Shown here: one piece after another, positions 26,086-34,479 of the stretch
Position numbering within the stretch: the stretch's first letter is position 1
How the letters are laid out: each line of letters begins with the position of its first letter
Assembly (NCBI GenBank): GCA_963788125.1
Contig: CAWBFN010000002.1
Span: forward strand, 1,922,001 to 1,986,000
Length of the DNA: 64,000 nt
Direction of reading: 5' to 3'
From: Bog-473 sp963788125
GTDB lineage: Bacteria; Actinomycetota; Acidimicrobiia; Acidimicrobiales; RAAP-2
Translations under genes and position numbers: made by a program
The notes under the pieces: generated by a model
What the model saw: the letters and a program-made list of their open reading frames with translations, nothing else
Told to the model about the DNA's origin: nothing
Databases searched by the model: none

Positions 26086-26211
26086 ATGGCCAACACGTTC
26101 TCTGGCAAGGTGTGGAGGTTCGGGGGCGACATCACTACCGATCTCGTGGTCCCGAGCTACTCCAACAAGATGATCGGACAAGTAGTGAAGGAGCAACACC
26201 GTGGCCTATGA
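26086..26211 (+). pseudogene. truncated start of an aconitase-swivel (LeuD-like) gene
   Basis: ATG 26086, with AGGAGC 6 bp upstream, opens MANTFSGKVWRFGGDITTDL, then VVP. This resembles the N-terminus of 3-isopropylmalate dehydratase small subunits (GKVWKFGDxIDTDxIIP). After about 23 residues similarity ends and the frame stops at 41 codons, overlapping the GTG of the next gene. Normal family length is over 150 residues. A deletion seems to have removed the rest while keeping the translation start. Confidence 0.6.
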
Positions 26212-27862
26212 CGTCGTCATCAAGGGCGGTCGCATCGTCGATGGAACGGGCGCGGTCGCCTTCGACGGTGACCTCGCTGTCGAAGGGGGACGAATTGCGG
26301 CGTTGGGCGACGTCGACGGCGTCGCGGCCCGGACGATCGATGCATCGGGGTACGTGGTGGCACCCGGCTTCATCGATGCCCACACCCATTACGACGCCCA
26401 GCTGCTGTGGGACCCGACAGCGAACCCGTCGACCACTCATGGGATCACCACCGTTCTGACAGGAAACTGCGGCTACTCGCTGGCGCCTGTCCGCAAGGAT
26501 GACCAGGACTATCTCATGGGCCTCTTCGCTGCTGCGGAAGAGATCCCAAAGGGGGCACTGCAGCTTTTCGCACCGTTCCCATGGGAGTCCTTTCCGGACT
26601 TTCTCGACTCAATGCAAGACCGCATCGGTGTGAATGTTGTCGCCCAGGTGGGCCACAGCGCCGTGCGCCGTTTCGTGATGGGACAGGCTGCACTCGAGCG
26701 AGCGGCGACGCCGGATGAGGTGTCGGAGATGGTCGCTATCGTCGAGGCGGCAATCGCTGCCGGTGCCGCTGGACTGAGCAGCAGTCAGGCCCCCCATCAG
26801 CGTGGCGAACATGGCGAGCACATCCCGTCCTTCTTCGCCGACTCGGCCGAAACGCGGGCGCTTGCTGGGGCTGTCCGCCGCAAAGGTGCCCGGCTGCTGT
26901 CGATTAATCCGGGTAGCAAGCGGGACGGGCTCAGTGACGGGGATCGAGCCTTGTTGGTCGAACTGGCCGAACTCTCGGGTGCGGTGGTGTCGTGGAACGA
27001 TTTCGGCATGGGCACTCCCAATGGCGACAGCGTCCTCGATTTCATGGAAGCCGAACGTTCGCGAGGGCTCGAGATCTACGCCGTCGCACGTTGCCAGCGA
27101 GCGGAGACCCGCTTCACGCTGAAGAAGCTTTCGGCTGTGTTCGCGAACTCCGAGCCGTGGGTCGACCTCTCCAGGATGGAAACTGAAGGCAAGCTGGCTG
27201 CCTTCGCTGATCCCACGTGGCGGGCGAAGCTGTCCGAGTTCTGGGACACGGCCAAATTCATGGTGAACACCTCGGTCGAGAAGGCGGCAACTCCCGAGAC
27301 CAAGGCATTGGAGGGCCGGCTATTGATCGACATCGCCGAGGAGCGGGGGTGCACACCCTCCGAGGTGATGTACGACGTCGGTATCGCGGACCATCTGGAA
27401 ACGTTCTTCCGCATCAGCGGGCCCGTGAACGTCGACGAATCGCGCTTGGAGCGGATTCTCAAGAGCCCGGCGACGCTCGTGGGCATCTCTGACGGCGGCG
27501 CTCATCTGCAGACCTTCGCGGGCGGTGACTATACGAGCTACTTCCTGGCCCACTGGGTGCGCGAGAAGCAGTCCTTCACCCTGGAGGAGGGCGTCGCAGC
27601 ACTGACCTCACGGGTGGCCACATTCCTCGGCCTGAACGATCGCGGGGTACTCGAAGTGGGCAAAGCCGCTGACGTAGTCGTTTTCGATCCTGCGACGGTC
27701 GAGCCGCTGAACCTACGAACGCTCGACGACATCCCCGGGGGTGGGACACGCATGACCAAGGATTCGAAGGGAATCCCGTGGGTCCTGGTGAACGGCGTCC
27801 CGGTTGTCGAGGAGGGAGCCGCCAACAGCTCGATACCCGGAGCTGTCCTCCGGCGAGGCTAA
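26201..27862 (+). CDS. D-aminoacylase/N-acyl-D-amino-acid deacylase-like amidohydrolase (amidohydrolase-3)
   Basis: The 553-residue protein has the entry strand MAYDVVIKGGRIVDGTG, then APGFIDAHTHYDAQ with the His-x-His metal pair, ITTVLTGNCGYSLAP, SDGGAHLQTF with a late metal Asp, and a C-terminal beta sandwich (GKAADVVVFDPATVEP). This is the D-aminoacylase/dihydropyrimidinase-like fold, acting on C-N (amide or ring) bonds. The GTG start has GAAGGAG 10 bp upstream and overlaps a truncated gene. It is followed at 41 bp by the amidohydrolase-2 gene, probably the same transcript. Confidence 0.9.
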   Translation: MAYDVVIKGGRIVDGTGAVAFDGDLAVEGGRIAALGDVDGVAARTIDASGYVVAPGFIDAHTHYDAQLLWDPTANPSTTHGITTVLTGNCGYSLAPVRKDDQDYLMGLFAAAEEIPKGALQLFAPFPWESFPDFLDSMQDRIGVNVVAQVGHSAVRRFVMGQAALERAATPDEVSEMVAIVEAAIAAGAAGLSSSQAPHQRGEHGEHIPSFFADSAETRALAGAVRRKGARLLSINPGSKRDGLSDGDRALLVELAELSGAVVSWNDFGMGTPNGDSVLDFMEAERSRGLEIYAVARCQRAETRFTLKKLSAVFANSEPWVDLSRMETEGKLAAFADPTWRAKLSEFWDTAKFMVNTSVEKAATPETKALEGRLLIDIAEERGCTPSEVMYDVGIADHLETFFRISGPVNVDESRLERILKSPATLVGISDGGAHLQTFAGGDYTSYFLAHWVREKQSFTLEEGVAALTSRVATFLGLNDRGVLEVGKAADVVVFDPATVEPLNLRTLDDIPGGGTRMTKDSKGIPWVLVNGVPVVEEGAANSSIPGAVLRRG

Positions 27863-27903
27863 GGCCGTTGAAAGGATGAGTAGCAACCTCCAGAGGAGCA
27901 CAC

Positions 27904-29301
27904 ATGGATGACAGACTGATTTTCGTATCCTCCGATAGCCACGCCGGGATCCCCAAGGAGCTCTGGACCGACTACCTGGATCCGCGTTTCCATGACCTGA
28001 TACCCAGGCTTCACGAAGACAACGCCATCTACCCGGTTGCCACAGCATTGCTCGGGGCGAAAAAGACGACTGCAGCCCCGCTTCCGGAGCACCGCGAGAT
28101 TCACACGTCGGGCTGGCATGGCCTTCACGATCCTGTCCTACGGCTTGCTGACATGGATCGGGAGGGAGTCGCAGCGGAGTTCGTCTTCCACGGCGACTCA
28201 CGCCTCGGCGATCTGTTTCATAACGGGACGAATCGCCAGTACTCGCTCGAGGCCTGGGAGGCCGGTGCCCGCGCGTGGAACCGATGGGCGGCCGACGCCT
28301 TCGGATTCGCCCTGGACCGGTTCCTCTTGACGGCTGCAGTCGGTCCCTGCATCGACGTCGACGTGGCCGTCGCAGAGGTCAATTGGATCGCCGATCACGG
28401 GTTCACCGCCACCTACGGCCCGCACTATTTGACGCGTCCCGGCCTCCCGGAGCTCTACGACGAATACTGGGAGCCCTACTGGCGGGCGTGTGAGGAACGC
28501 AGCATCGCCATTGTCGTCCACGCAGGATTCGGCACCGCGCAAGGTGCCGTGTTCAAGGAGATCGAGAAGATCTACGGTGCGGCCGCCGCAGCGGCCGGCA
28601 GTACCGATGACGTGCAGAAGATTCTGCAACACGCCGACGCCGTGGGCGACGATTCCGCGCTTTTCTTCTTCAATTGGGTGAATCGCAACGTCCATTCCAG
28701 GCGGCCGCTGTGGCAGATGGTCTTCGGGGGGGTGTTCGACCGACACCCGCACCTGAGGCTTATGCTCACGGAAATCCGGCTCGACTGGATCCCGGCGACG
28801 CTGAACTTTCTCGACTCGTTCTACGATGCTCATCGAGTTGAAATACCAGCGGTCTTGAAGCCGAGCGAGTACTGGCAACGCAACTGCATGGCGGGGGCCT
28901 CGTTCATCCACAAGGCCGAGGTCGAGATGCGGCACGAAATCGGGGTGGAGACGATCCTATTCGGGCGCGACTATCCACATTTCGAGAGCACCTGGCCTCA
29001 CACCACTCAGTGGCTTCAAGATGCGTTTCATGGCGTTCCCGAAAACGAGCTGCGGCTGATGCTGGGCGAGAACGCCATTGGGTTCTTCGGCCTGGACCGC
29101 AGCCGATTGACGGAAATTGCCAGCAGGATCGGTCCCGCGGTGGAGCAGATCAATGCAACCGATCCGAACATCCGCCCCGAACTGATGGACAATTTCGCCG
29201 CCCGCGGCGGCTACCTCAAGCCTCCCGAGGGCGACGAATGCATTCCGGCGATCAAGCCGCTGGTGGAAGAAGACCTCGTCGGAGTCGTAGCTCGACGCTG
29301 A
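27904..29301 (+). CDS. amidohydrolase-2 family protein, SDSHAG type
   Basis: The 465-residue protein starts MDDRLIFVSSDSHAG (Asp11-x-His13). Landmarks are VVHAGFGTAQGAVF, PLWQMVFGGVFDRHP, YWQRNCMAGASFIHKAE, and FGRDYPHFEST with the last metal Asp. It is longer than simple family members because of a C-terminal arm (FAARGGYLKPPEG). The genes at 50393 and 58062 share every one of these blocks and are close paralogues. A GAGGAG site precedes the ATG. It lies between the D-aminoacylase-like gene and a P450 on one strand. Confidence 0.9.
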   Translation: MDDRLIFVSSDSHAGIPKELWTDYLDPRFHDLIPRLHEDNAIYPVATALLGAKKTTAAPLPEHREIHTSGWHGLHDPVLRLADMDREGVAAEFVFHGDSRLGDLFHNGTNRQYSLEAWEAGARAWNRWAADAFGFALDRFLLTAAVGPCIDVDVAVAEVNWIADHGFTATYGPHYLTRPGLPELYDEYWEPYWRACEERSIAIVVHAGFGTAQGAVFKEIEKIYGAAAAAAGSTDDVQKILQHADAVGDDSALFFFNWVNRNVHSRRPLWQMVFGGVFDRHPHLRLMLTEIRLDWIPATLNFLDSFYDAHRVEIPAVLKPSEYWQRNCMAGASFIHKAEVEMRHEIGVETILFGRDYPHFESTWPHTTQWLQDAFHGVPENELRLMLGENAIGFFGLDRSRLTEIASRIGPAVEQINATDPNIRPELMDNFAARGGYLKPPEGDECIPAIKPLVEEDLVGVVARR

Positions 29302-29351
29302 TCGGGCGCGAGGGCTGGGCCGCCTGACGGGCGAGAACGGGAACTGCTGAC

Positions 29352-30572
29352 GTGACGGAAACAATTGAGATCGAATATCCAGTCGTCCGACGCGACGATC
29401 TCACGATCGACGACTTCTACCGGGATCTGCAGGCGAAGGGACCGGTACGGGTTCAACTTCCCTACGGCGAGCCGTGCTGGCTGGCGACCAGCTATGAGGA
29501 TGTGAAAACCGTCTACAGTGATCGCCGTTTCGGCCGGGAGCTCGGTGCCGGTCGTGACACACCCCGCATGAGGCCAGTGCGTTTCTCTGACGACCCCTCG
29601 ATCATCGCGAATATGGATCCACCCCAGCACACGCGCTTGCGGCGCTTGACGCTGACCGCGTTCTCCGCCTCGCAAGTACGAAAATTGCGAGGATGGGTCG
29701 AGGAGATCGTCGATGAGCTCTTGTCGGAACTCGAAGCGTTTGGCCCCGGGGCGGACTACGTCGAGCTCGTGGCATGGAAGCTTCCGCTGCGGCTGCTGAC
29801 GGGGATCCTGGGTGTGAGGGAATCGGATATACCGCTGTTCCGCGGCTGGGTAGACACGCTCATGGCCGTTGACCAGGAGCAGGACCAAGAGCAGCAGGAG
29901 GGCAAGTCCGAGGCGCTCGGGCATCTTCTCGAATACATCGGCGCACTCATTGCCGAGCGTCGAGAACATCCCACGGACGATCTGCTGAGCATCATGGTCA
30001 ATGCCCGCGACAACGAAGATCAGCTGACCGAAGCGGAGCTGATCAGCCTGTCGCTCTCTCTGTTCCTCGCGGGCTTTGAGACCACGGCTGCACAGCTCGG
30101 TTCCACCCTGTACGTGCTTCTATCGGAACGTCGGCTCTGGTCGGAGCTGGTCGACGCTCCTGCACTGCTGCCGGCCGCCGTTGAGGAGCTGTGGCGGTGG
30201 ATTCCGAGCTTCCGATTCGGCATGCCCCACGTTGGCTGGGCGAAGGAAGACGTGGAGTTGAGCGGCGGTGTCGTCATCCGTGCCGGTGATCCGGTTCTGC
30301 CCGAGCACCAGGTCGCCAACCGGGACGAGAAGGTGTTTCCCAGGGGGTGGGAGATCGATTTCCACCGGAGCGAACCCTGGCCGCATCTCTCCCTTGCGGT
30401 CGGAGCTCATCGGTGTCTGGGGATGCATCTGGCGGCCCTCGAAGTTGATGCAACCCTCGAGGCACTGCTCCGCCGTTTCCCCAAGCTCGAGCTGGCGGCA
30501 CCGGCCGACGAGGTCATGTGGTCGTCATCGACGTTTCTGCGCAGTCCCGTGGCCGTGCCAGTACAGTGGTGA
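29352..30572 (+). CDS. cytochrome P450
   Basis: The 406-residue protein has LFLAGFETTAAQL (I helix), ExxR in EELWRW, and LAVGAHRCLGMHLA with Cys about 355; Leu replaces the usual Phe at the start of the heme loop. A Gln/Glu-rich loop (DQEQDQEQQEGK) sits at about residue 178. Its substrate is unknown; the layout recalls soluble bacterial CYP105/107-like enzymes. It follows the amidohydrolase by 50 bp, probably co-transcribed, and is convergent with the sulfotransferase. Confidence 0.93.
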   Translation: MTETIEIEYPVVRRDDLTIDDFYRDLQAKGPVRVQLPYGEPCWLATSYEDVKTVYSDRRFGRELGAGRDTPRMRPVRFSDDPSIIANMDPPQHTRLRRLTLTAFSASQVRKLRGWVEEIVDELLSELEAFGPGADYVELVAWKLPLRLLTGILGVRESDIPLFRGWVDTLMAVDQEQDQEQQEGKSEALGHLLEYIGALIAERREHPTDDLLSIMVNARDNEDQLTEAELISLSLSLFLAGFETTAAQLGSTLYVLLSERRLWSELVDAPALLPAAVEELWRWIPSFRFGMPHVGWAKEDVELSGGVVIRAGDPVLPEHQVANRDEKVFPRGWEIDFHRSEPWPHLSLAVGAHRCLGMHLAALEVDATLEALLRRFPKLELAAPADEVMWSSSTFLRSPVAVPVQW

Positions 30573-30648
30573 GTTGCCCCGAAAGGGTGTTCTATGTGGT
30601 GCCGTTCAAGGAAGTGGTGACTGTGCCCGGCTACCGGCAGCAACGGCG

Positions 30649-31776
30649 TCATCGCACGTAGTCCGGAAACGTGTCGAGATATTCAGCGAACGCATGTCGA
30701 ATGCCCACTGCGGTGAGTCCGAATTCCTCCGGCTGGTAGGAATGTTGCCCTCGCGAGGAGGGTTGATTCTCGGCCGCCCACTCGCCGAGGGCCTTCCGCG
30801 TGGGTTGGTCGAGGTCCAGTCCGGCGTGGTCGTACACTCGCTCGGCGACCCCGATAGGAGTTTCATGGACTTCTCGTTGTCCCACGTCGACGAACCGGTG
30901 CTCGCCCAACACCGTCCGGGCCGTGAGGGTCCGACGCATTCCGTCGAGAAAGTGCTCGAGGATCTCCGGCCCGATGGCGTGTGGTTCGAATGTGGCGTTG
31001 GGGAGCCTCCTCCGGCGGGAGGACAGAACCACGCTGCAGGTGGACGACACCGAGGTCACGGGATCACGATGGGTCATGACGAATCGGGCTTCCGGGTAAT
31101 GGGCGGTGAGCTCGGGTAGCAAGAAGAGATAGTTCGGGAACTTCAACAGCCAACGGTGGGGCGGCCGGTGAGAGTGGAGAAGGCGAAGGATTCGCTCATG
31201 GTATTCAAAGGCATCTCGGTGATCGGCTGTTCGCCACCAGGTTGTATAGGAGGGAACGGGGAGCACCATCTCGCTGTGGTGAAAGCACATTTCGAAGATG
31301 GGTCCGTCCTCGACTGGCCCATCCAATCGTCGGATGTGCTGGGAATCGGCCTGGTCCACTTGTCGCTGGCGACGAATGTCGGTGCGTTCGGTGGTGAGGT
31401 CGGGAGGGGGGATCGGAGTTTCGACCTCCCACTTGCGGAGGTAGCGAAACCGGGCATCGAGCGAGAGCATGTGATGTAACGCCGTGGTCGCCGTACGCGG
31501 CAGGCCGAAGATCACGAATGGGCCCTCGACCGCCTCCCTCGTTTCAGCGGCGTGACCGGCGTACCAGTCTTCAACGCGCAGACGCCTGCAGAGTCGTGCG
31601 ACCTGCAGAGATTCGATCCGGTCGATGAATCCGCTGTCCTCGTCGATCTCTGCCTCGACCGACTCGACCAGGCGGCACAATCCCTCCCGCCAGTCACCCG
31701 GCCCGAAATCGGACAACCCGGTTTCTACGCAGGCACGCTCGAGGAGTTGGTCGACCGTTGCGCTCATGGAGCACAT
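30649..31776 (-). CDS. PAPS-dependent sulfotransferase family protein
   Basis: The 375-residue protein has the 5'-phosphosulfate loop FGLPRTATTALHHML (residues 90-104) and the 3'-phosphate segment RFVMTHRDPVTSVSSTC. The region before the loop (about 85 residues, ETGLSDFGPGDWREGL) is shared with the protein at 44051. This type is common in actinobacteria; acceptors may be sterols, lipids or small hydroxylated compounds. The start is weakly marked (no good ribosome site). It is convergent with the P450 (76 bp) and monocistronic. Confidence 0.9.
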   Translation of the reverse strand: MCSMSATVDQLLERACVETGLSDFGPGDWREGLCRLVESVEAEIDEDSGFIDRIESLQVARLCRRLRVEDWYAGHAAETREAVEGPFVIFGLPRTATTALHHMLSLDARFRYLRKWEVETPIPPPDLTTERTDIRRQRQVDQADSQHIRRLDGPVEDGPIFEMCFHHSEMVLPVPSYTTWWRTADHRDAFEYHERILRLLHSHRPPHRWLLKFPNYLFLLPELTAHYPEARFVMTHRDPVTSVSSTCSVVLSSRRRRLPNATFEPHAIGPEILEHFLDGMRRTLTARTVLGEHRFVDVGQREVHETPIGVAERVYDHAGLDLDQPTRKALGEWAAENQPSSRGQHSYQPEEFGLTAVGIRHAFAEYLDTFPDYVR

Positions 31777-31858
31777 TGTGGCCGATCCGTAAGAGCTCGG
31801 GCATGTCCGTTTCAGTCTGCCCCACTGATCTGATCGATAGGCGTTCGAAACCGCACAC

Positions 31859-32206
31859 TCAGGTCCCGGGGAATCGTAGGCGGACGGCTTGAAAAACGAG
31901 GATCCGAATGGAAGCTGAGGGAGTCAAAGGGCCACCTACTAGGAGGATCCTAGAAGACAATCTGGTCAAAAGGTCGGGCAACCTGCGTGCGGACCTGCAC
32001 TTTAATCGCAGTGTTCGGTGAGCTCCCCAACGCGGGCATGGCCGCGGTGGCGTAGGTCGAGGGTGGTGGGTCAGTAGGCCCGTCCTGGCCTCCGTCAGCG
32101 CCATCTTCGGGTTTGGCCGCGTCTTGCTTCGTAGTGCACGACCGCCTGTTGCACCCTGCCGTAGTTTGGTCCAGATGTTTCTTGTCTTACGCTTATCTGT
32201 AGTCAT
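31859..32206 (-). CDS. small very basic protein, doubtful
   Basis: A 115-codon frame starts MTTDKRKTRNIWTKLRQG with AAGGGG 6 bp before the ATG. It is rich in Arg and Pro (HHPRPTPPRPCPRWG) and resembles no family I know. It occupies the gap between two divergent genes. The ribosome site and A-rich early codons support it; the Pro/Arg-rich rest looks like a chance frame. A short inverted repeat (CTAGGA-GGA-TCCTAG) lies near its 3' end. The rest of the 470-bp gap shows nothing clear. Confidence 0.28.
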   Translation of the reverse strand: MTTDKRKTRNIWTKLRQGATGGRALRSKTRPNPKMALTEARTGLLTHHPRPTPPRPCPRWGAHRTLRLKCRSARRLPDLLTRLSSRILLVGGPLTPSASIRILVFQAVRLRFPGT

Positions 32207-32245
32207 CGTTTCCCCTTCGGCTTGCCGGGTGCGAGCGGTTGCGGC

Positions 32246-33595
32246 GTGACGACGAGCGCTCTGGTACCGGAGGTGGTCGGGCCGGTGCAAGGGTCGAACC
32301 CGCCGTGGGGAGGGCCCCGCTTGGACGTGACTAGCGCGGGCTACGTGGTCGAGGAGTTCTACCTCGGCGGCACCACCATCGCCTACGACCCGGTGCACGG
32401 TTCCGACGACTCCGAGGGTGGACGGTGGACCGCGGTGGCAGGGGCTACGGCGCCCTATCTCACGCGCATTCTCGTCGTTCGTCCCGGCGAGCCGGCGGCG
32501 TTCAACGGCACCGTCGTCCTCAACTGGCAGAACGTGTCGGCCGGCTACGAGTACGGCGGCCTGAGTCCGGGCGACGAAGCCCTTGAGGGATATGCGTGGG
32601 TCGGTGTGTCGGCCCAGGAAGTCGGCATCTACGGTTTCTCCAGCGGTAGAAGAACTTGGAGCGCGCAGGGCAGCGTCCGGCCGCTTCGGGCGCAGGACCC
32701 CGAGCGGTATGGCTCGCTTCGACACCCCGGTGACCGTGGTTCGTTCGAGATCTTCTCTCAAGCGGCGCGCGCCGTGGGGCCCGACCGCAGCAGCGACGTC
32801 GACCCCATGGGCGGGCTCGAGGTGCAGCGGGTGATTGCCGCCGGCGCGTCGCAGTCGGCCATGCGACTGGTGGCGTACGCCAACGCCGTGCACCCGCTCG
32901 TTCCGGTCGTGGACGGGTTCCTACTGACGGTCTGGGAGGGCCGGGCCCCGAGGCTGACAGCCGGTGGTGAGGACTTCTACTACGTCCGCACGACGCTTCG
33001 CGCCGACCTCGGGACCCCGGCGGTGATCGTGAACAGCGAGTGTGAGGTGCTGGCGCTCGCGGGGCTCGACGTCGAGGATCACGAGACTCGGCGGCTCTGG
33101 GAGGTCGCGGGCACGCCGCACGGGGTGTGGCCCGGGCCGGTGAAGCCGGACCAGCGCGGCGTCGTCCCCAATCCGCTCAGTTACCAGCCGGTGCAGCACG
33201 CTGCACTCCGCCAACTCAACCGCTGGCTAATCGACGGCACCCCCGCCCCGCACCAGCCGCGTATCGAACACGTCGTCGAGCCGCGTCCGGCCATCGTGCG
33301 CGACGCCTTTGGGAACGCCCTCGGAGGAATCCGACTCCCCGAGTTGGGAGCGCCGACTTACATGCACCTCGGCATCACCTTCGACACGAAATACCCGCCG
33401 ATGTTCGGCGGATCGCAGCCATTCACCACCGACGAGTTGCGGTCGCTCTACCCGTCGCGGGAGGCCTTCGTGCAGCAATGGACGGATGCCGTCGACGCTC
33501 TCGTCGCGACCGGCGCACTCCGTCCGGAAGACGTCGGTGCCATGAAGGCTAGAGCCGAAGCAGAGGCTGCCCGCGTGCCGATGCCCGGCAGTTGA
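32246..33595 (+). CDS. alpha/beta-hydrolase domain protein (Abhydrolase_10-like)
   Basis: The protein (449 residues from GTG 32246; a TTG eight codons earlier is in frame) has YVVEEFYLGGTTIAY, APYLTRILVVRP, NGTVVLNWQNVSAGYEYG, WVGVSAQEVG and the nucleophile elbow IAAGASQSAMRLV. This pattern is that of a widespread, uncharacterised alpha/beta hydrolase family. Later parts contain EHVVEPRP and PPMFGGSQPF. It probably hydrolyses an ester or lactone. No signal peptide is visible. It stands alone. Confidence 0.78.
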   Translation: MTTSALVPEVVGPVQGSNPPWGGPRLDVTSAGYVVEEFYLGGTTIAYDPVHGSDDSEGGRWTAVAGATAPYLTRILVVRPGEPAAFNGTVVLNWQNVSAGYEYGGLSPGDEALEGYAWVGVSAQEVGIYGFSSGRRTWSAQGSVRPLRAQDPERYGSLRHPGDRGSFEIFSQAARAVGPDRSSDVDPMGGLEVQRVIAAGASQSAMRLVAYANAVHPLVPVVDGFLLTVWEGRAPRLTAGGEDFYYVRTTLRADLGTPAVIVNSECEVLALAGLDVEDHETRRLWEVAGTPHGVWPGPVKPDQRGVVPNPLSYQPVQHAALRQLNRWLIDGTPAPHQPRIEHVVEPRPAIVRDAFGNALGGIRLPELGAPTYMHLGITFDTKYPPMFGGSQPFTTDELRSLYPSREAFVQQWTDAVDALVATGALRPEDVGAMKARAEAEAARVPMPGS

Positions 33596-33600
33596 GCAGC

Positions 33601-33800
33601 CGCCCGAGGCCCCACTGCCGAAAGCTTCTGACGCTCAGGGTCGTCGAGCATCGTGAGCCGCACGCCACCGAACCCGAGTGCCGACGGAAAGTTCAACGAC
33701 GCGTACACGCCATCGATGTCCATGTCCTCGATGCGCGCCATGATGCCCCAGGTACCTGGAGCTTTGAGGTGTTCACTCGGAGACTCGAGGGGCGAGAGTT
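33601..33800 (-). pseudogene. internal fragment of an amidohydrolase-2 gene
   Basis: The minus-strand frame reads HLKAPGTWGIMARIEDMDID, then GVYASLNFPSALGFGG. The block RIEDMDxDGVxASLNFPS is a conserved early part of amidohydrolase-2 barrels (compare RLADMDREGV and similar in the intact copies). The frame then runs into the 3' end of the hydrolase gene without a metal site. Only about 60 codons are left. It is fused in frame, upstream, to an SDR tail, so two different deleted genes have been joined. Confidence 0.65.
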
Positions 33801-33844
33801 CACGCATCGTCGTAGTCAGGCGACCTTCGCCGTCCAACGACCGC

Positions 33845-33985
33845 CTACAACGATGGGTGTTCAGGGTGACGAAGGATGCGCGAGTGGAGGCGACGAACGC
33901 CGCCGTCTCAGCAACCTCCTACGGAGGTCCGCCCCATGCCGGCGCCAGCGCCGGTGATGGCACGATTCGCAGGTGCCGCCAGCCT
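33845..33985 (-). pseudogene. SDR remnant with the middle deleted
   Basis: On the minus strand ITGAGAGMGRTS (33923-33958) is the nucleotide-binding start of an SDR. After a stop and frame change comes EVAETAAFVASTRASFV (33868-33918), which matches the usual PEEVAxxVAFLASDxASFVTG near SDR C-termini. The catalytic Ser/Tyr/Lys core between them is gone. The C-terminal piece continues in frame into the amidohydrolase fragment. Confidence 0.62.
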
Positions 33986-34479
33986 CTCATGTCCGGGTCG
34001 TCGTGGCGGCCCTCGTTGCGATCGTGATCGATGGAGCCCAGCTTGAGCCCTATTCGCTTACGCTCTAACCCCGAACGGTGGGGATTCTCTGGGCATTGTG
34101 CTCTATCTCGCACATGATGTTCTGAGTAGTGGGGCAGAAGCGCGGCCGTCCGACTGCGGATAGTCCGCACTGGAGGTTGCCGGAGCGAACGCTGTTATGG
34201 CCGGCAATACCGAAGGGTCAGCCGTTGGACCGACTCTTCGATATCGGTCCGCATTTCCGAGATGCTCAGCGGAGAGGACTACAGAAGTCTCGTACCTCAA
34301 TTACGATCGAGGGTGGGCGATAACAGTCGCGAAGTAGCGTCGCGACCTTGGGAAGGGATAAGCTTTGTACCAGGTACAACTGCCGGAGGTAGGCCCGTTA
34401 TGCACACGTGGTTCAAGCTTCCCGCGGCGGAGTGCGCGCCGCTCGGTCGACACGTCGGCGTGTCACCGGATTGGCAGCC
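33986..34479. other. spacer without recognisable genes
   Basis: About 490 bp with no frame I can assign. A 73-codon plus-strand frame at 34262 does not resemble a known protein. The one notable element is the palindrome at 34365-34379, upstream of the next amidohydrolase. Confidence 0.5.
34365..34379. promoter_or_regulatory. 15-bp perfect palindrome, probable operator
   Basis: TTGTACC-A-GGTACAA is a perfect 7-1-7 palindrome 100 bp upstream of the amidohydrolase start. Its size and symmetry suit a dimeric GntR- or TetR-type repressor. No regulator gene is nearby. Confidence 0.5.
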
